DNA of 64,000 nt from JBMOPD01 sp049323615 (GTDB lineage Bacteria; Bacillota; Desulfotomaculia; Desulfotomaculales; Desulfocucumaceae), in contig JBMOPD010000001.1 in the NCBI GenBank assembly GCA_049323615.1, positions 41,160 to 105,159 on the forward strand. Direction: 5' to 3'. The position numbers were made by a program, and so were the translations under genes. The stretch's first letter is position 1. Every line of letters starts with the position of its first letter. Below, piece after piece: positions 33,511 through 42,058 of the stretch. Under the pieces are notes generated by a model. It worked only from the letters and a program-made list of their open reading frames with translations. It searched no databases and was not told the DNA's origin.

Positions 33511-34439
33511 CTACTTGAAAATTACCATCACGTCCCCCTTTGTCCCAATCACGCCGCAGTATGTTTTATCATGCCTCCTGGTAAACTCCAGGGCCGCGGC
33601 GCCGTTGCCGGCCCGGATGTTTTCCAGGCGCAGCGTCTGCAAAAACCCCGGCAGCTGCGGGTTTTGCACGTATATATGGGTACCCCGGCACTCTATGCCC
33701 AGCAGTGCCCGGAGCATCAGAAACATACTGCTGATGGACCAGGCCTGGGGATCGCAGGCGATGGGATACTTGACCGGCCCGGCGTTTCCACGCCTGGTAA
33801 ACCCGCAGAATAGTTCCGGCAGCCGCATGTGGTCGAAATATTCCGCCGCCTCGAAGAGGGTTTCCACCAACTGCTGAAGCGGGGCCACCGCTCCCGCCAG
33901 CTTCATCCCGAAGCCGATAATGGCGTTGTCGTGCGGCCACACCGACCCGTTATGATAGCTCATCGGATTGTAAGCAACTTCCCTGTTGCTCATTGTACAT
34001 ATCCCCCAGCCTGAAAAAAAGTCGGGAAGCAACAGCCGCTTAATCACCTGCCGGGCCTGTTCCCCGGGTAAAATTCCGGTAAAAAGGCAAAACTCCCTGT
34101 CCCCGGTCCACCTGATGTAATCGGCCAGCGAAATGATAAACCAGGGCGTTGAATCCACCGACCGGATCATGTAGTCAAACCTCTCATTATTCGAAGAAAT
34201 CTTAATACACTGATCCTTCCACCCCTGGTAGGCGTCGGCCAGGCACTGGGCAGCCCTGGCAAAGCCCAGGTCTTCCCGGGGCAGGATGATTTTGGCCTCT
34301 TCACCGTCAATTAACGGGGTCACCTTGAAGTAAAGGAGTTCATAAACATCCGGCCTTCTTTCAATATTTCCACGCTGCCCCGGCTATCTTCCGGAGCAAT
34401 CCTGAACTCGTCTTGCGGTGCTGTCCTGGATTCATGCAT
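33511..34439 (-). pseudogene. Amylo-alpha-1,6-glucosidase (glycogen debranching-type), internally deleted
   Basis: Two pieces of one gene. The ATG at 34439 opens 39 codons reading MHESRTAPQDEF ... VEILKEGRMFMNSF, like the N-terminus of this family, and stops at a TGA (34320-34322). The second piece (33511-34323, 270 codons, GTG start overlapping the TGA) carries the C-terminal (alpha/alpha)6 part: SVDSTPWFIISLADYI, GWGICTMSNREVAYNP, YHNGSVWPHDNAI, CDPQAWS. The family is normally about 650-750 residues; roughly the middle half is missing. The retained part keeps catalytic-domain motifs, but the enzyme is unlikely to work. It lies just upstream of otsA. Confidence 0.75.
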
Positions 34440-34451
34440 ATTCTGACACCT

Positions 34452-35675
34452 TTACGCGGATGCGGCTTTCCCGCGGCCTGCCGCCCGATCCGTTTTGGAT
34501 ATAATATCTTTGTAAACCTTCAAAGTGGCCCTGGCCATGACCTCCTTGGTCCAGTACTTCTCCACCATGAGTCTCCCCCGCCTGCCCATCTGCCGGCACA
34601 GTTCGGGATTCCTCAATAACCGGCAGCACTTTTCCGCCAGGTCGGTTTCACTGGCCATTTCCACCACGAAGCCGTTCACACCTTGCTTAACAATTTCCGG
34701 CATTCCGCCCGCCCGGCTCACCACAATGGGCTTTTCGGTGGCCATGCTTTCCAGCATTACCAGGCCGAAGGGTTCCTGAAAGCAAGACGGGTAGATGCAA
34801 AATTCGGCGGCTTTGTATACCAGCGGCATATCCTCCCAGGCGAAGAACCTGACAAAAACGTTGCCGGCAAGACCCAGTTCCTGAACCAGGCCCAGTATTT
34901 TTTGCACGTGCCTTTGCTGGTGCGATCCCCAGTCCACGGTCTTCCCGGTCCCCGCCAGCACAAGCAGGGCGTCGGGAAATTCTTTTCTTATCATATCCAG
35001 GGCCATAACGCTTATATGGCAGCCTTTATCCAGGCTCATCCGGGCAGGTTGAAAAATCACCCGCCGCCCTTCAAACTGCGGATACCTCAGATTGATTTCT
35101 TCGCGGTCGCGGTCCTTCACCGGGGTAAACTTCTTTAAATCAATTCCGTGATGGACGGTGACAATTCTTTTTTCATCGTAACCCACCCGGGCCAGCTCAT
35201 GTTTTATGTAATCACTGACAGATATAATGGCGTCCCAGTTATGGGCTTTCCTGTTCATCTCCTGCCATGTTTCATCATCATCGGCCCACACGTTGTGAGC
35301 CGTCAAAACCAGAGGTATGCCCCGGGCCTTTTTAATCCCGGATAAAATGTCCGCGTGTACCGGGCTGAAGTAGTGCATGTTGTGGGCATGGATCACATCG
35401 GGCCGCACCTGATCGATAAAGCGTTCTATTTCCTCCCTCGTCTCCCGGGCCTGCCCGCTGATCCTTTCCGGCGACAGGCTGTTTAAATCCATGAAGGGAG
35501 TTCTCTTAATGTACATCCCTTCATACCAGTCTTCTTCTTTTACGCCCTGAACCGAACCGGTCAATAAACTGACCCGGCAGTTGTTCTTAACCAGCTCCGG
35601 CCCCAGCATGGCCAGGTGGCTTTCCACTCCGCCGATGATCGGCGGAAAGGCCCAGTGCAGATGAGCGATGTTCAC
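34452..35675 (-). CDS. GT4-family glycosyltransferase
   Basis: A 407-residue retaining GT-B glycosyltransferase. N-terminal GGVESHLAMLGPELV is the acceptor-side glycine-rich loop; the GT4 C-terminal domain shows RRVIFQPARMSLDKGC, then YPSCFQEPFGLVMLESMATEKPIV near residues 300-323, with the E-x7-E nucleotide-sugar motif. The GTG at 35675 follows GGGAGGGG at 8 bases and is chosen over an ATG six codons upstream that overlaps the ribosome site. The neighbours make trehalose, so a related glycan or compatible solute is possible; the sugar specificity cannot be read. Confidence 0.82.
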   Translation of the reverse strand: MNIAHLHWAFPPIIGGVESHLAMLGPELVKNNCRVSLLTGSVQGVKEEDWYEGMYIKRTPFMDLNSLSPERISGQARETREEIERFIDQVRPDVIHAHNMHYFSPVHADILSGIKKARGIPLVLTAHNVWADDDETWQEMNRKAHNWDAIISVSDYIKHELARVGYDEKRIVTVHHGIDLKKFTPVKDRDREEINLRYPQFEGRRVIFQPARMSLDKGCHISVMALDMIRKEFPDALLVLAGTGKTVDWGSHQQRHVQKILGLVQELGLAGNVFVRFFAWEDMPLVYKAAEFCIYPSCFQEPFGLVMLESMATEKPIVVSRAGGMPEIVKQGVNGFVVEMASETDLAEKCCRLLRNPELCRQMGRRGRLMVEKYWTKEVMARATLKVYKDIISKTDRAAGRGKAASA

Positions 35676-35749
35676 CAAATAAACCCCTCCCATTACGTAC
35701 CACTGTTACCTTATATTGGCATCCTCAAGGGTGCAGGCGGCCCATAAAA

Positions 35750-35776
35750 CAAGGGAGACAGTTGTCTCCCTTGCTT
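35750..35776 (-). terminator. Terminator after merR gene
   Basis: A perfect inverted repeat at 35750-35773 (arms CAAGGGAGACA and TGTCTCCCTTG) followed on the minus strand by TTTTAT. It ends the leftward merR transcript. Confidence 0.65.
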
Positions 35777-35916
35777 AAGGTTTATGCATTTAAGTTTAAA
35801 ACAAGCAGCCATACATAGTTTCACGAAGAAAATTAGACAGGGAGACTTATTTAAACTAAAATGCACCAATTTACTATTCCTTTGTTCAGACATTTCCCAC
35901 CCGGCGGAGCAGGTAT

Positions 35917-36198
35917 TTATTCAACGCCGGCGGTAATATCCCTGCCGTACTTGTCCTCTAGTTGCAGTATCAATTTGGCTCCCGGCAAGTTGACGTCCTT
36001 TTCCTCGACCAGAAACTTAATTCTTTTTATCAAGTCTATATTGTCGGAAGAATAGAGGCGGGTATTGCCCTGAGTTCGCCCGGGCTTAATCAGGCCGGCC
36101 TCCTCCCATTGTCTTAATGTTCTTATGTTAACGCCGGCCAGGTGAGCCGCTATGCTTATCTGGTACACTCCCTTGCTGGAAGCAACCTGGGCAGCCAT
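35917..36198 (-). CDS. MerR family transcriptional regulator
   Basis: A 93-residue protein: MerR winged helix with YQISIAAHLAGVNIRTLRQWEEAGLIKPGRT (about residues 12-42) and LYSSDNIDLIKRIKFLVEEKDVNLPGAK. The C-terminus is short, with no effector domain, as in HspR/GlnR-like members. ATG follows GGTCCGTGCAG (weak). It is alone between two hairpins. Target unknown. Confidence 0.78.
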   Translation of the reverse strand: MAAQVASSKGVYQISIAAHLAGVNIRTLRQWEEAGLIKPGRTQGNTRLYSSDNIDLIKRIKFLVEEKDVNLPGAKLILQLEDKYGRDITAGVE

Positions 36199-36346
36199 AC
36201 TGCACGGACCTCCATAAAGCAGGATAAATTTTCTACTATTTTTTATTATATAATATTATCTTGTAACTGTCAATTTAATTACTGCTATATTACATATTGT
36301 ATGCATAGATCACCAAGAAATAAGGCAGCCTGGCCGCACCTGTAAC

Positions 36347-36376
36347 AAGAACCCAAGCTTGAAGGCTTGGGTTCTT
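36347..36376. repeat. Inverted repeat, possible bidirectional terminator
   Basis: Arms CAAGAACCCAAGC and GCTTGGGTTCTTG around a short loop, with no long T run on either side. It lies between the merR gene and the downstream end of the AT-rich membrane-protein gene. Confidence 0.5.
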
Positions 36377-36462
36377 GTGGTTTGCGTGCGGGATCAAGTT
36401 TTTAATCATGGCGCCAAGAACCTTCCTGGCTTCCTCCCGTCATCAAAGTATTGTTATTCTTT

Positions 36463-37206
36463 TCACTGTGATGAGTTATACCCATCAATTAATGCTTGTT
36501 TTGCAACACCAAGAGTGACAAGTTTATTGGCCTCAATGGCCTTTTGCAAGAAATCCTGAGCTTCTGTGTACTTACTAATTTTTTTATCATCCACATAACT
36601 TTTTAAGTCATCGATAGAGCCTTGTAAATATAAAACCGCAATCACCATGATTTGCTTTTCATTATTATATTGCATTGCTATATCCATATTCTTAGCATTC
36701 CTGAACAAATCTAAAGCTTGTTGACTTAGTCTGTCCAGATTAATATAGACGAAAGTATCAATAGTTCCGTTGCTAATATCTTTTATTTCGGATTGATATG
36801 AGGTTAAAACATTATGAAAAGTTTTCTGTACCTGGTCGAAAGATTTAACTGCCTTTTCTGCTTCTTGTTTTTTCGTATTCTTTTGTGCTTGTTTTAGTTC
36901 TTTGTCTTGCTGTGGTTGTTCCTGTGCTGTTACCGGGGGTGCAGCCTCTTTTGTTAAGTCCTTTTGAGCCTGTTGTCCAATATCTTCTTCAATAGTATTT
37001 CTGGTTGTTTTCGATGAATGCCATACTGAAACTCCCCACGATAAAACTATAAGTGCAAAAATGAGTAGAAAAATAGAACCAAAAATATTGGCTTTTTTGT
37101 CTTTTTTATCCATTATCGCTTTTCTAGATTCCAAAAACAGTAAAATTCCAAACAGTCCCAAGAAACCACTAATAGCGAAGATTAATGTCGGTGTAATATA
37201 TTTCAA
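36463..37206 (-). CDS. Hypothetical membrane-anchored protein, AT-rich
   Basis: A 247-residue protein with two N-terminal membrane helices (about residues 5-27 and 41-63), a Gln/Lys-rich charged linker (about 75-120) and a helical C-terminal domain likely outside the membrane. No family recognised. Codons are clearly AT-richer than in the neighbouring trehalose genes, which suggests recent acquisition. ATG start after AGGAGTGATGA. Confidence 0.6.
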   Translation of the reverse strand: MKYITPTLIFAISGFLGLFGILLFLESRKAIMDKKDKKANIFGSIFLLIFALIVLSWGVSVWHSSKTTRNTIEEDIGQQAQKDLTKEAAPPVTAQEQPQQDKELKQAQKNTKKQEAEKAVKSFDQVQKTFHNVLTSYQSEIKDISNGTIDTFVYINLDRLSQQALDLFRNAKNMDIAMQYNNEKQIMVIAVLYLQGSIDDLKSYVDDKKISKYTEAQDFLQKAIEANKLVTLGVAKQALIDGYNSSQ

Positions 37207-37325
37207 TTCATCACTCCTCCAGATTTTTGTCCATTATAACATGATCTTAGAGGCAAATTTTCTATGTACAAAGTCTTTTTCCTGCAATTTAATTTTACAA
37301 TTTATACCCCTGGACAAATCCCTAA

Positions 37326-37945
37326 GCCAAGAGACTGAAAAAAGAGGGAGTAAAGCATGTTTTTACCTTGAGCGGAGGGCATATCGCTTCTATTTACAAT
37401 GCCTGCCCGGATTACGGCATAAACCTTGTCGACGTGAGGCACGAGCAGGCGGCAGCCCACGCCGCCGCCGGTTGGGCGCGCATCACCGGCGAGCCGGGGT
37501 TTTGCCTGGTTACGGCCGGTCCCGGGGTAACGGACACGGTAACCGGGGTGGCCGAGGCTATGATGGCCGACTGCCCCATGATAGTGTTCGGGGGCCGTTC
37601 CCCGCTGTACCGGAATGACACCGGCCCTCTACAGGACCTGGACCAGCTGGCGTTTATGGCTCCCCTGACCAAATGGGCCAGGGCGGTTTACCAGGCGGAA
37701 AGGTTGCCGGAGTACGTCGCCATGGCTTTCCGCAAGGCCAAAAGCCCGGTGCCGTCGCCGGTTTACCTGGAGTGTGCCGTGGATGTCCTGGACCAGGAGG
37801 TGGACGGGGAAAAAGTCTTTTTTCCAGAAAATTACTATACAAAGGCGGAGCCTTACGGCGATCCTAAACTGGTAAGACAAGCGGCCGACATGCTGATGAA
37901 CGCTGAAAGGCCGGTGATTATAGCCGGCGATGGCCTGTTCTGGAC
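37326..37945 (+). pseudogene. Thiamine-diphosphate enzyme, N-terminal domain relic
   Basis: The plus-strand frame reads LKKEGVKHVFTLSGGHIASI, then DVRHEQAAAHAAAGWARITG and CLVTAGPGVTDTVTGVAEA, the Pyr domain of acetolactate-synthase-like TPP enzymes with the catalytic Glu (R-H-E-Q). It continues into the central domain (RPVIIAGDGLFW) and then loses similarity near 37945; the frame runs on in unrelated sequence to 38075. A TAA replaces the first ~10 codons, and the cofactor-binding C-terminal ~330 residues are gone. Confidence 0.78.
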
Positions 37946-38352
37946 TGGAGGTGGCAGTGTTTATTCCATAATGCTGAGAAAATGTTCTATTTTACAACTT
38001 AACAGTTCAAATACTTTACATACACATCAGGAAAAAAGTAAGTCCTTTCTGGTCCAACGGTTACTAATCATCTAGCTTGCCTCCATACAGTCCCTGTGTC
38101 CGAATAAATAACATCCACGGCCAGTGCCCTGACAGCCTATTTTGCCAACTTTCCCGGGTAAGCACAGAGGTGCCGCGACAAAAGATGCATTACGCGCCGG
38201 TCCTGTCATTCATGGTTGGTACTATCATTGCATGGAGCTACCAGATAGACAGAAAGATCACGGTGATCACCTTGGGAGTTGCCGTCGTTCCAACTTAGCT
38301 GTGGAAATCCGGCAATGATATTAAGTGTTGTTAAACTAAAAGGAGGTTTAAT
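37946..38352. other. Non-coding stretch before the dehydratase gene
   Basis: Sequence after the break of the TPP-enzyme relic. A 73-codon frame (38077-38298) has no ribosome site or family signature and is not called. The promoter of the downstream gene is expected here, but none stands out. Confidence 0.35.
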
Positions 38353-39825
38353 ATGAGAACAAGGGCCCAGTACATCGAGAGGTTAGGTAAGATGAACCGC
38401 AACCTGTATTCCAACGGCGAGAAGATCGACAGGCTGGACGAGCGCCAGGAAGGCGCCATCAACGTCATGGGCTTGACCTTTGACGCGGCCTGGGATCCTG
38501 CCAGCAGGGACCTTTGCACTGCCAAGTCCCACATCACAGGGGAAACCATCAACCGCTTCAACCACATCCACCAGAACCCGGAAGACCTGCATAAGAAGCA
38601 AGACATGACACGGTACCTGTGCAACAAGGTCGGGCAGTGCATCCAGCGGTGCATGGGCATTGACGCTGCCAACGCCCTCAATGCTGTTTCCTTCGAAGCA
38701 CAGAAGTCCCCCCAGGCCAAAACTGCATACTATGACAACTGGCTGAAGTGGCTGGAGCGCTTCCAGACCGAAGACCTGGTAGCCAGCTGCGCACAGACCG
38801 ACGTCAAGGGCGAGCGCCTGAAGCGGCCGTCTGAGCAGACTGACCCCGACATGTACGTGCATGTGGTGGAAGAGCGCAGCGACGGCATCATCGTCCGGGG
38901 ATCCAAGGTCCACATCTCTGAAGCCTCCATTTCCGACGAGATACTGGTAGTGCCCACCCGGGCCCTTAAAAAGGGAGAGGAAGCTTATGCAGTCTGCTTC
39001 GCGGTTCCTTCGGACTATGAAGGCGTAAAGCAGGTTGTCCATTTCCACAACGCCCGCAAGCGCGACCACTATAAAAGGGGAATCGAATACGGCTATACTG
39101 ACTCTTATGTCATCTTTGACGACTGCTTCGTTCCCTGGGACCGCGTGTTCCTGTGCGGGGAAACCCTGCACGGCGGCATAGCAGCCCTGCTGTTCGCACT
39201 GTTCCACCGCCATTCCTACTCCGGCTGCAAGCCTGCCATGCTGGACTATGTTATCGGCCTGGCTGCCCTGGCTGCCGAAATAAACGGCATTGAAAAGACC
39301 CCGCACGTGCGCGAAATGCTTTCCAAACTGATTATGACCGGTGAACTCGGATACGCAGCCGGCTACACGGCATCCGACCTCGGCAAATCCGAAGTTTACA
39401 TGCCGGGATTGGGCTTTGTACCGTACGGCCCCGGCAGCTGTATACCAAACTCCATCTATTGCAACGTCGGAAGGTGCCTGTCCGGTGAGGCCGTGTTCCA
39501 CGAGCAGGAGATACTGTGCAACATCGCAGGCGGCCTGCCCGCGACCTTCCCTTACGAAAAAGACCTGACCAATCCTGAAACTAAAGCTCTGCTGGAGAAG
39601 TACCTCAACCGGAACCCCAAGATCCCCATCGAGGAACAAATCAAGTTCTGGCTGACCTTCATCGACTTCGGCCTCTCCGGCTCCGCCGGCTCCATGCTGT
39701 ACGGCGCATACCACGGCGGCGGGTCCCCGATTATGGAGCAAATCGCCATCACAAGCCAGTACGATATAGAGTCCAAAAAGGACATCGTCAGGGCTATAGC
39801 CGGCATGGCGCCCAGGCAGAAATAA
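38353..39825 (+). CDS. abfD: 4-hydroxybutyryl-CoA dehydratase / vinylacetyl-CoA delta-isomerase
   Basis: A 490-residue flavin and 4Fe-4S enzyme that dehydrates 4-hydroxybutyryl-CoA to crotonyl-CoA by a radical mechanism. The cluster ligands of the Clostridium aminobutyricum enzyme (Cys99, Cys103, His292, Cys299) have clear equivalents: Cys96 and Cys100 in QCIQRC, and His285 and Cys292 in HRHSYSGC. These separate it from the related HpaB-type FAD monooxygenases, which lack the cluster. Length is identical to the reference enzyme. A strong AAAAGGAGG precedes the ATG. Both neighbours are pseudogenes, yet this frame is intact, so it seems to be under selection. The crotonyl-CoA produced could enter the C4 acyl-CoA pathway suggested elsewhere in the window. 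Confidence 0.87.
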   Translation: MRTRAQYIERLGKMNRNLYSNGEKIDRLDERQEGAINVMGLTFDAAWDPASRDLCTAKSHITGETINRFNHIHQNPEDLHKKQDMTRYLCNKVGQCIQRCMGIDAANALNAVSFEAQKSPQAKTAYYDNWLKWLERFQTEDLVASCAQTDVKGERLKRPSEQTDPDMYVHVVEERSDGIIVRGSKVHISEASISDEILVVPTRALKKGEEAYAVCFAVPSDYEGVKQVVHFHNARKRDHYKRGIEYGYTDSYVIFDDCFVPWDRVFLCGETLHGGIAALLFALFHRHSYSGCKPAMLDYVIGLAALAAEINGIEKTPHVREMLSKLIMTGELGYAAGYTASDLGKSEVYMPGLGFVPYGPGSCIPNSIYCNVGRCLSGEAVFHEQEILCNIAGGLPATFPYEKDLTNPETKALLEKYLNRNPKIPIEEQIKFWLTFIDFGLSGSAGSMLYGAYHGGGSPIMEQIAITSQYDIESKKDIVRAIAGMAPRQK

Positions 39826-39917
39826 CGCTAATCCCTTGAATTCGAGGCATTAGCATACGAAAAGTCCTTGTCGGATATAGTGCCTCCCGGAAATCCTTGA
39901 AATCAGGAGGAATACGT

Positions 39918-40570
39918 ATGGCCAGGGTGGTTAATTCGGTGCTGGGGCCCATTTCCCCGGAAAACCTCGGAGTAACTCTCATGCATGAACACCTGATTTT
40001 CGGTTATCCAGGCTGGCAGTATGACTCGGCCGCCCCGCCCTATGACCGGGGAAAAGCTGCCGAAGTTTGCTGTGCCATGGTTGGCGAGGCGATGACATAT
40101 GGTCTGAAAACCGTGGTGGATGCAACACCCAATGATGGTCAGAGGGACCCGGAACTATACAAAAATTGTGGCGGACAAAACCGGAATAAACATAATTTGT
40201 TCCACCGTGCTTTATACCAAGGAAGAGGGCGCCCCGGCCTACTTTAAATTCCGCAGGACGATCACCGGAGGATCCCCGGCGATAACAAACGAAGTGTATG
40301 AAACTTTCATGAAGGATATCACACGGGGAATAGGCAACACCGGCGTAAAGGCAGGCGTTATCAAGGTGGCCACCGGCAAGGATAATGCTCTCCCATGATT
40401 TCATTTGCTTTTGGCTGGGACGTGAATTGCCGCTTTCAGATCCGTTTATTCCTCTGGTGGCCAACTGGAATCTGACCAATATATTCAAAAACATAATTCC
40501 TGCCCTGAAAAACGCCGGCATTACGGATAGCCAGATAAAAACAATCATGGTTGAAAACCCCAAAAGGTAG
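39918..40570 (+). pseudogene. Phosphotriesterase-family hydrolase, frameshifted and deleted
   Basis: The ATG at 39918 follows CAGGAGG and opens a phosphotriesterase-like N-terminus (VNSVLGPISPENLGVTLMHEHL, with the metal-binding H-x-H). Near 40155 an extra base in an A run shifts the frame; the next frame continues correctly (KIVADKTGINIICSTVLYTK ... GVKAGVIKVATGKD). At about 40382 the sequence jumps, in a third frame, to the family's C-terminus MLSHDFICFWLGRELP ... NIIPALKNAGITDSQIKTIM. About 130 residues are missing. Members of the family act as lactonases, which would fit a 4-hydroxybutyrate route with the upstream dehydratase, but this gene is dead. Confidence 0.78.
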
Positions 40571-40602
40571 GGTATCTTCTTCGGGAGGATACCTTTTCTT
40601 TT
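40569..40602 (+). terminator. Terminator after phosphotriesterase relic
   Basis: Hairpin GGTATC, loop with TTCGGG, GGATACC, then TTTTCTTTTT. It probably ends the abfD transcript. Confidence 0.6.
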
Positions 40603-40664
40603 TCTCCACTTTCTGTAATTAGTAATGTAGCTGTTATCATTTTAAGCAATTCTGCATAATTTTT

Positions 40665-40705
40665 TTCACAATTTTCCATGTTTTATTGATAATTTTACCA
40701 CATTT
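40665..40705 (+). promoter_or_regulatory. Shared 41-base promoter element, copy A
   Basis: Begins TTCACAATTTTCCA and continues with TTGATAATT and CCACATTT. The same layout with the same spacing occurs at 45731-45771. It lies just upstream of the lipoprotein gene at 40756 and is a good candidate site for the response regulator encoded at 46473. Confidence 0.6.
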
Positions 40706-40755
40706 GTTTTGTACACTTGGTAAAGGGCAAATACATAACTAAACGAGGCGGGATA

Positions 40756-41367
40756 ATGAAAACGAGTAAATTTGTACTTGCGCTGATGATTGCTTTGATA
40801 GCTGCAACAGCTGCTGGCTGCAGCGGTGGCACGGAGACTCCTCAGAAGAATCAAAAGCAGAGCAATGCAACTGCTACAGAAGGGCAAAAGATTGCTCTTC
40901 CGGAGGAAGGACCTGCTTTGATTGGAAAGGTGAAGGAGATTGTTGGCAATGAAGTAACTGTATTTAAAGGGGAAATTCCTCAAAGTCAGGGAACGCCAAC
41001 AGAACAACCTGCAAACCAAAGCCAAAACAATCAAGGTGTGAGACCTGAAAACAGAGGCATGGGAATGAAATTCACCGAGGAAACGGAAACCTTTCTTATA
41101 CCGGTAGGAACCCCCATCGTAACCATGCAAAGGGGGACTAATGAAGCGGGCCAGGTTGGGCTTACAGAGATAAAAAAGGATACCATTCTACGGGTTTGGA
41201 AAAAAGACGGTACAGTTTCATTTGTTCAGGTAGCAGGTGGGAATGTCCAAAGGGGTACCGGGCAAGGTGCAGGAAATAACAGGCAGGGAGCCGGAACCGG
41301 TGCCGGGGCCGGAGGCGGCATGCCACCAGGGATGGGTGCCCCACCAGGGATGGGTGGTAACCGGTAA
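40756..41367 (+). CDS. Exported lipoprotein with Gly/Met-rich tail
   Basis: A 203-residue lipoprotein: signal peptide with lipobox TAAGC at Cys22, then a Gln/Asn/Thr-rich linker, a small beta-rich region (LIGKVKEIVGNEVTVFKGEI ... RVWKKDGTVSFVQVAGG) and a tail of GAGAGGG and MPPGMGAPPGMGG units. First gene of the export operon. The body resembles small OB-like secreted domains that sit with MacA-type transporters, but no family is firmly recognised. ATG at 40756 follows GAGGCGGGATA; an earlier in-frame ATG would extend the signal peptide by 13 residues. Confidence 0.7.
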   Translation: MKTSKFVLALMIALIAATAAGCSGGTETPQKNQKQSNATATEGQKIALPEEGPALIGKVKEIVGNEVTVFKGEIPQSQGTPTEQPANQSQNNQGVRPENRGMGMKFTEETETFLIPVGTPIVTMQRGTNEAGQVGLTEIKKDTILRVWKKDGTVSFVQVAGGNVQRGTGQGAGNNRQGAGTGAGAGGGMPPGMGAPPGMGGNR

Positions 41368-41368
41368 C

Positions 41369-42058
41369 ATGAACGGTCGCTCAAAATGTATTATAGATGC
41401 TTATAACATTGTTAAAATATTCCAGAATGGGTTTGAAGAGCTCAAGGTCCTGGATGACGTAAGCATAAAAGTATTTAATGGTGATTTTATGGCCGTTTTA
41501 GGACCTTCCGGTTCAGGTAAATCAACGCTGATGAATATACTGGGGTGCCTGGATACCCCTACTTCCGGACAATATTTTTTAGATGGTTTAGACGTCTTAA
41601 AAGCTTCGGAAGACGAATTGTCTGAGATTCGCAACAAGAAAATAGGTTTTGTTTTTCAAAAGTTCAACCTGCTGCCCAGGTTGTCGGCTCTTCAAAATGT
41701 CATGCTTCCTTTGCTCTATCGTGGGGTTAATGAGGAAGAAGCGATGGAAACAGCCAGGGAAAAATTGACGGTTTTAGGGTTGGGGGAGAGGCTTTGTCAC
41801 CGTCCCAATGAACTCTCAGGCGGGCAGCAGCAACGGGTAGCCATAGCAAGGGCGATTGTCGGTAATCCCCAGTTGTTATTGGCGGATGAACCTACCGGAA
41901 ACTTGGACAGCAAGTCCAGCGAGGATGCGATGGAGATTTTTAAAGAGCTTAATAAACAAGGGAATACAATTGTTATCATTACCCACGACGTTGAGGTGGC
42001 CGAGCGAGTCAATAAATTAGTTTATATACGGGATGGAAAGCTATATGAAAATCATTAG
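41369..42058 (+). CDS. ABC transporter ATPase, MacB/LolD type
   Basis: A 229-residue ATPase. Walker A GPSGSGKST at about residues 43-51, Q-loop VFQKFNLLPRLSALQNVMLP, signature LSGGQQQRVAIARAI near 148-162, Walker B LLLADEPTGNLDS. This is the MacB/LolD/FtsE branch, which pairs with MacB-type permeases working by mechanotransmission. ATG at 41369 directly follows the stop of the lipoprotein gene; a GGGTGG lies upstream. Part of the operon with adaptor, permease and TolC-like protein. Confidence 0.87.
   Translation: MNGRSKCIIDAYNIVKIFQNGFEELKVLDDVSIKVFNGDFMAVLGPSGSGKSTLMNILGCLDTPTSGQYFLDGLDVLKASEDELSEIRNKKIGFVFQKFNLLPRLSALQNVMLPLLYRGVNEEEAMETAREKLTVLGLGERLCHRPNELSGGQQQRVAIARAIVGNPQLLLADEPTGNLDSKSSEDAMEIFKELNKQGNTIVIITHDVEVAERVNKLVYIRDGKLYENH

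Noticed and set aside
38077..38298. 73-codon frame with a hydrophobic stretch
   Set aside because: No ribosome site, no recognisable family, and it follows a broken gene; probably chance.
38383..39741. Long open frame (452 codons) on the minus strand
   Set aside because: It lies wholly antisense to abfD, which has motifs, ribosome site and correct length; the frame is a codon-bias shadow in GC-rich DNA.
41230..41366. GC-rich tandem repeats that might be a minisatellite
   Set aside because: They encode the Gly/Met-rich tail (PPGMG units) of the lipoprotein and are short; treated as protein sequence repeats.
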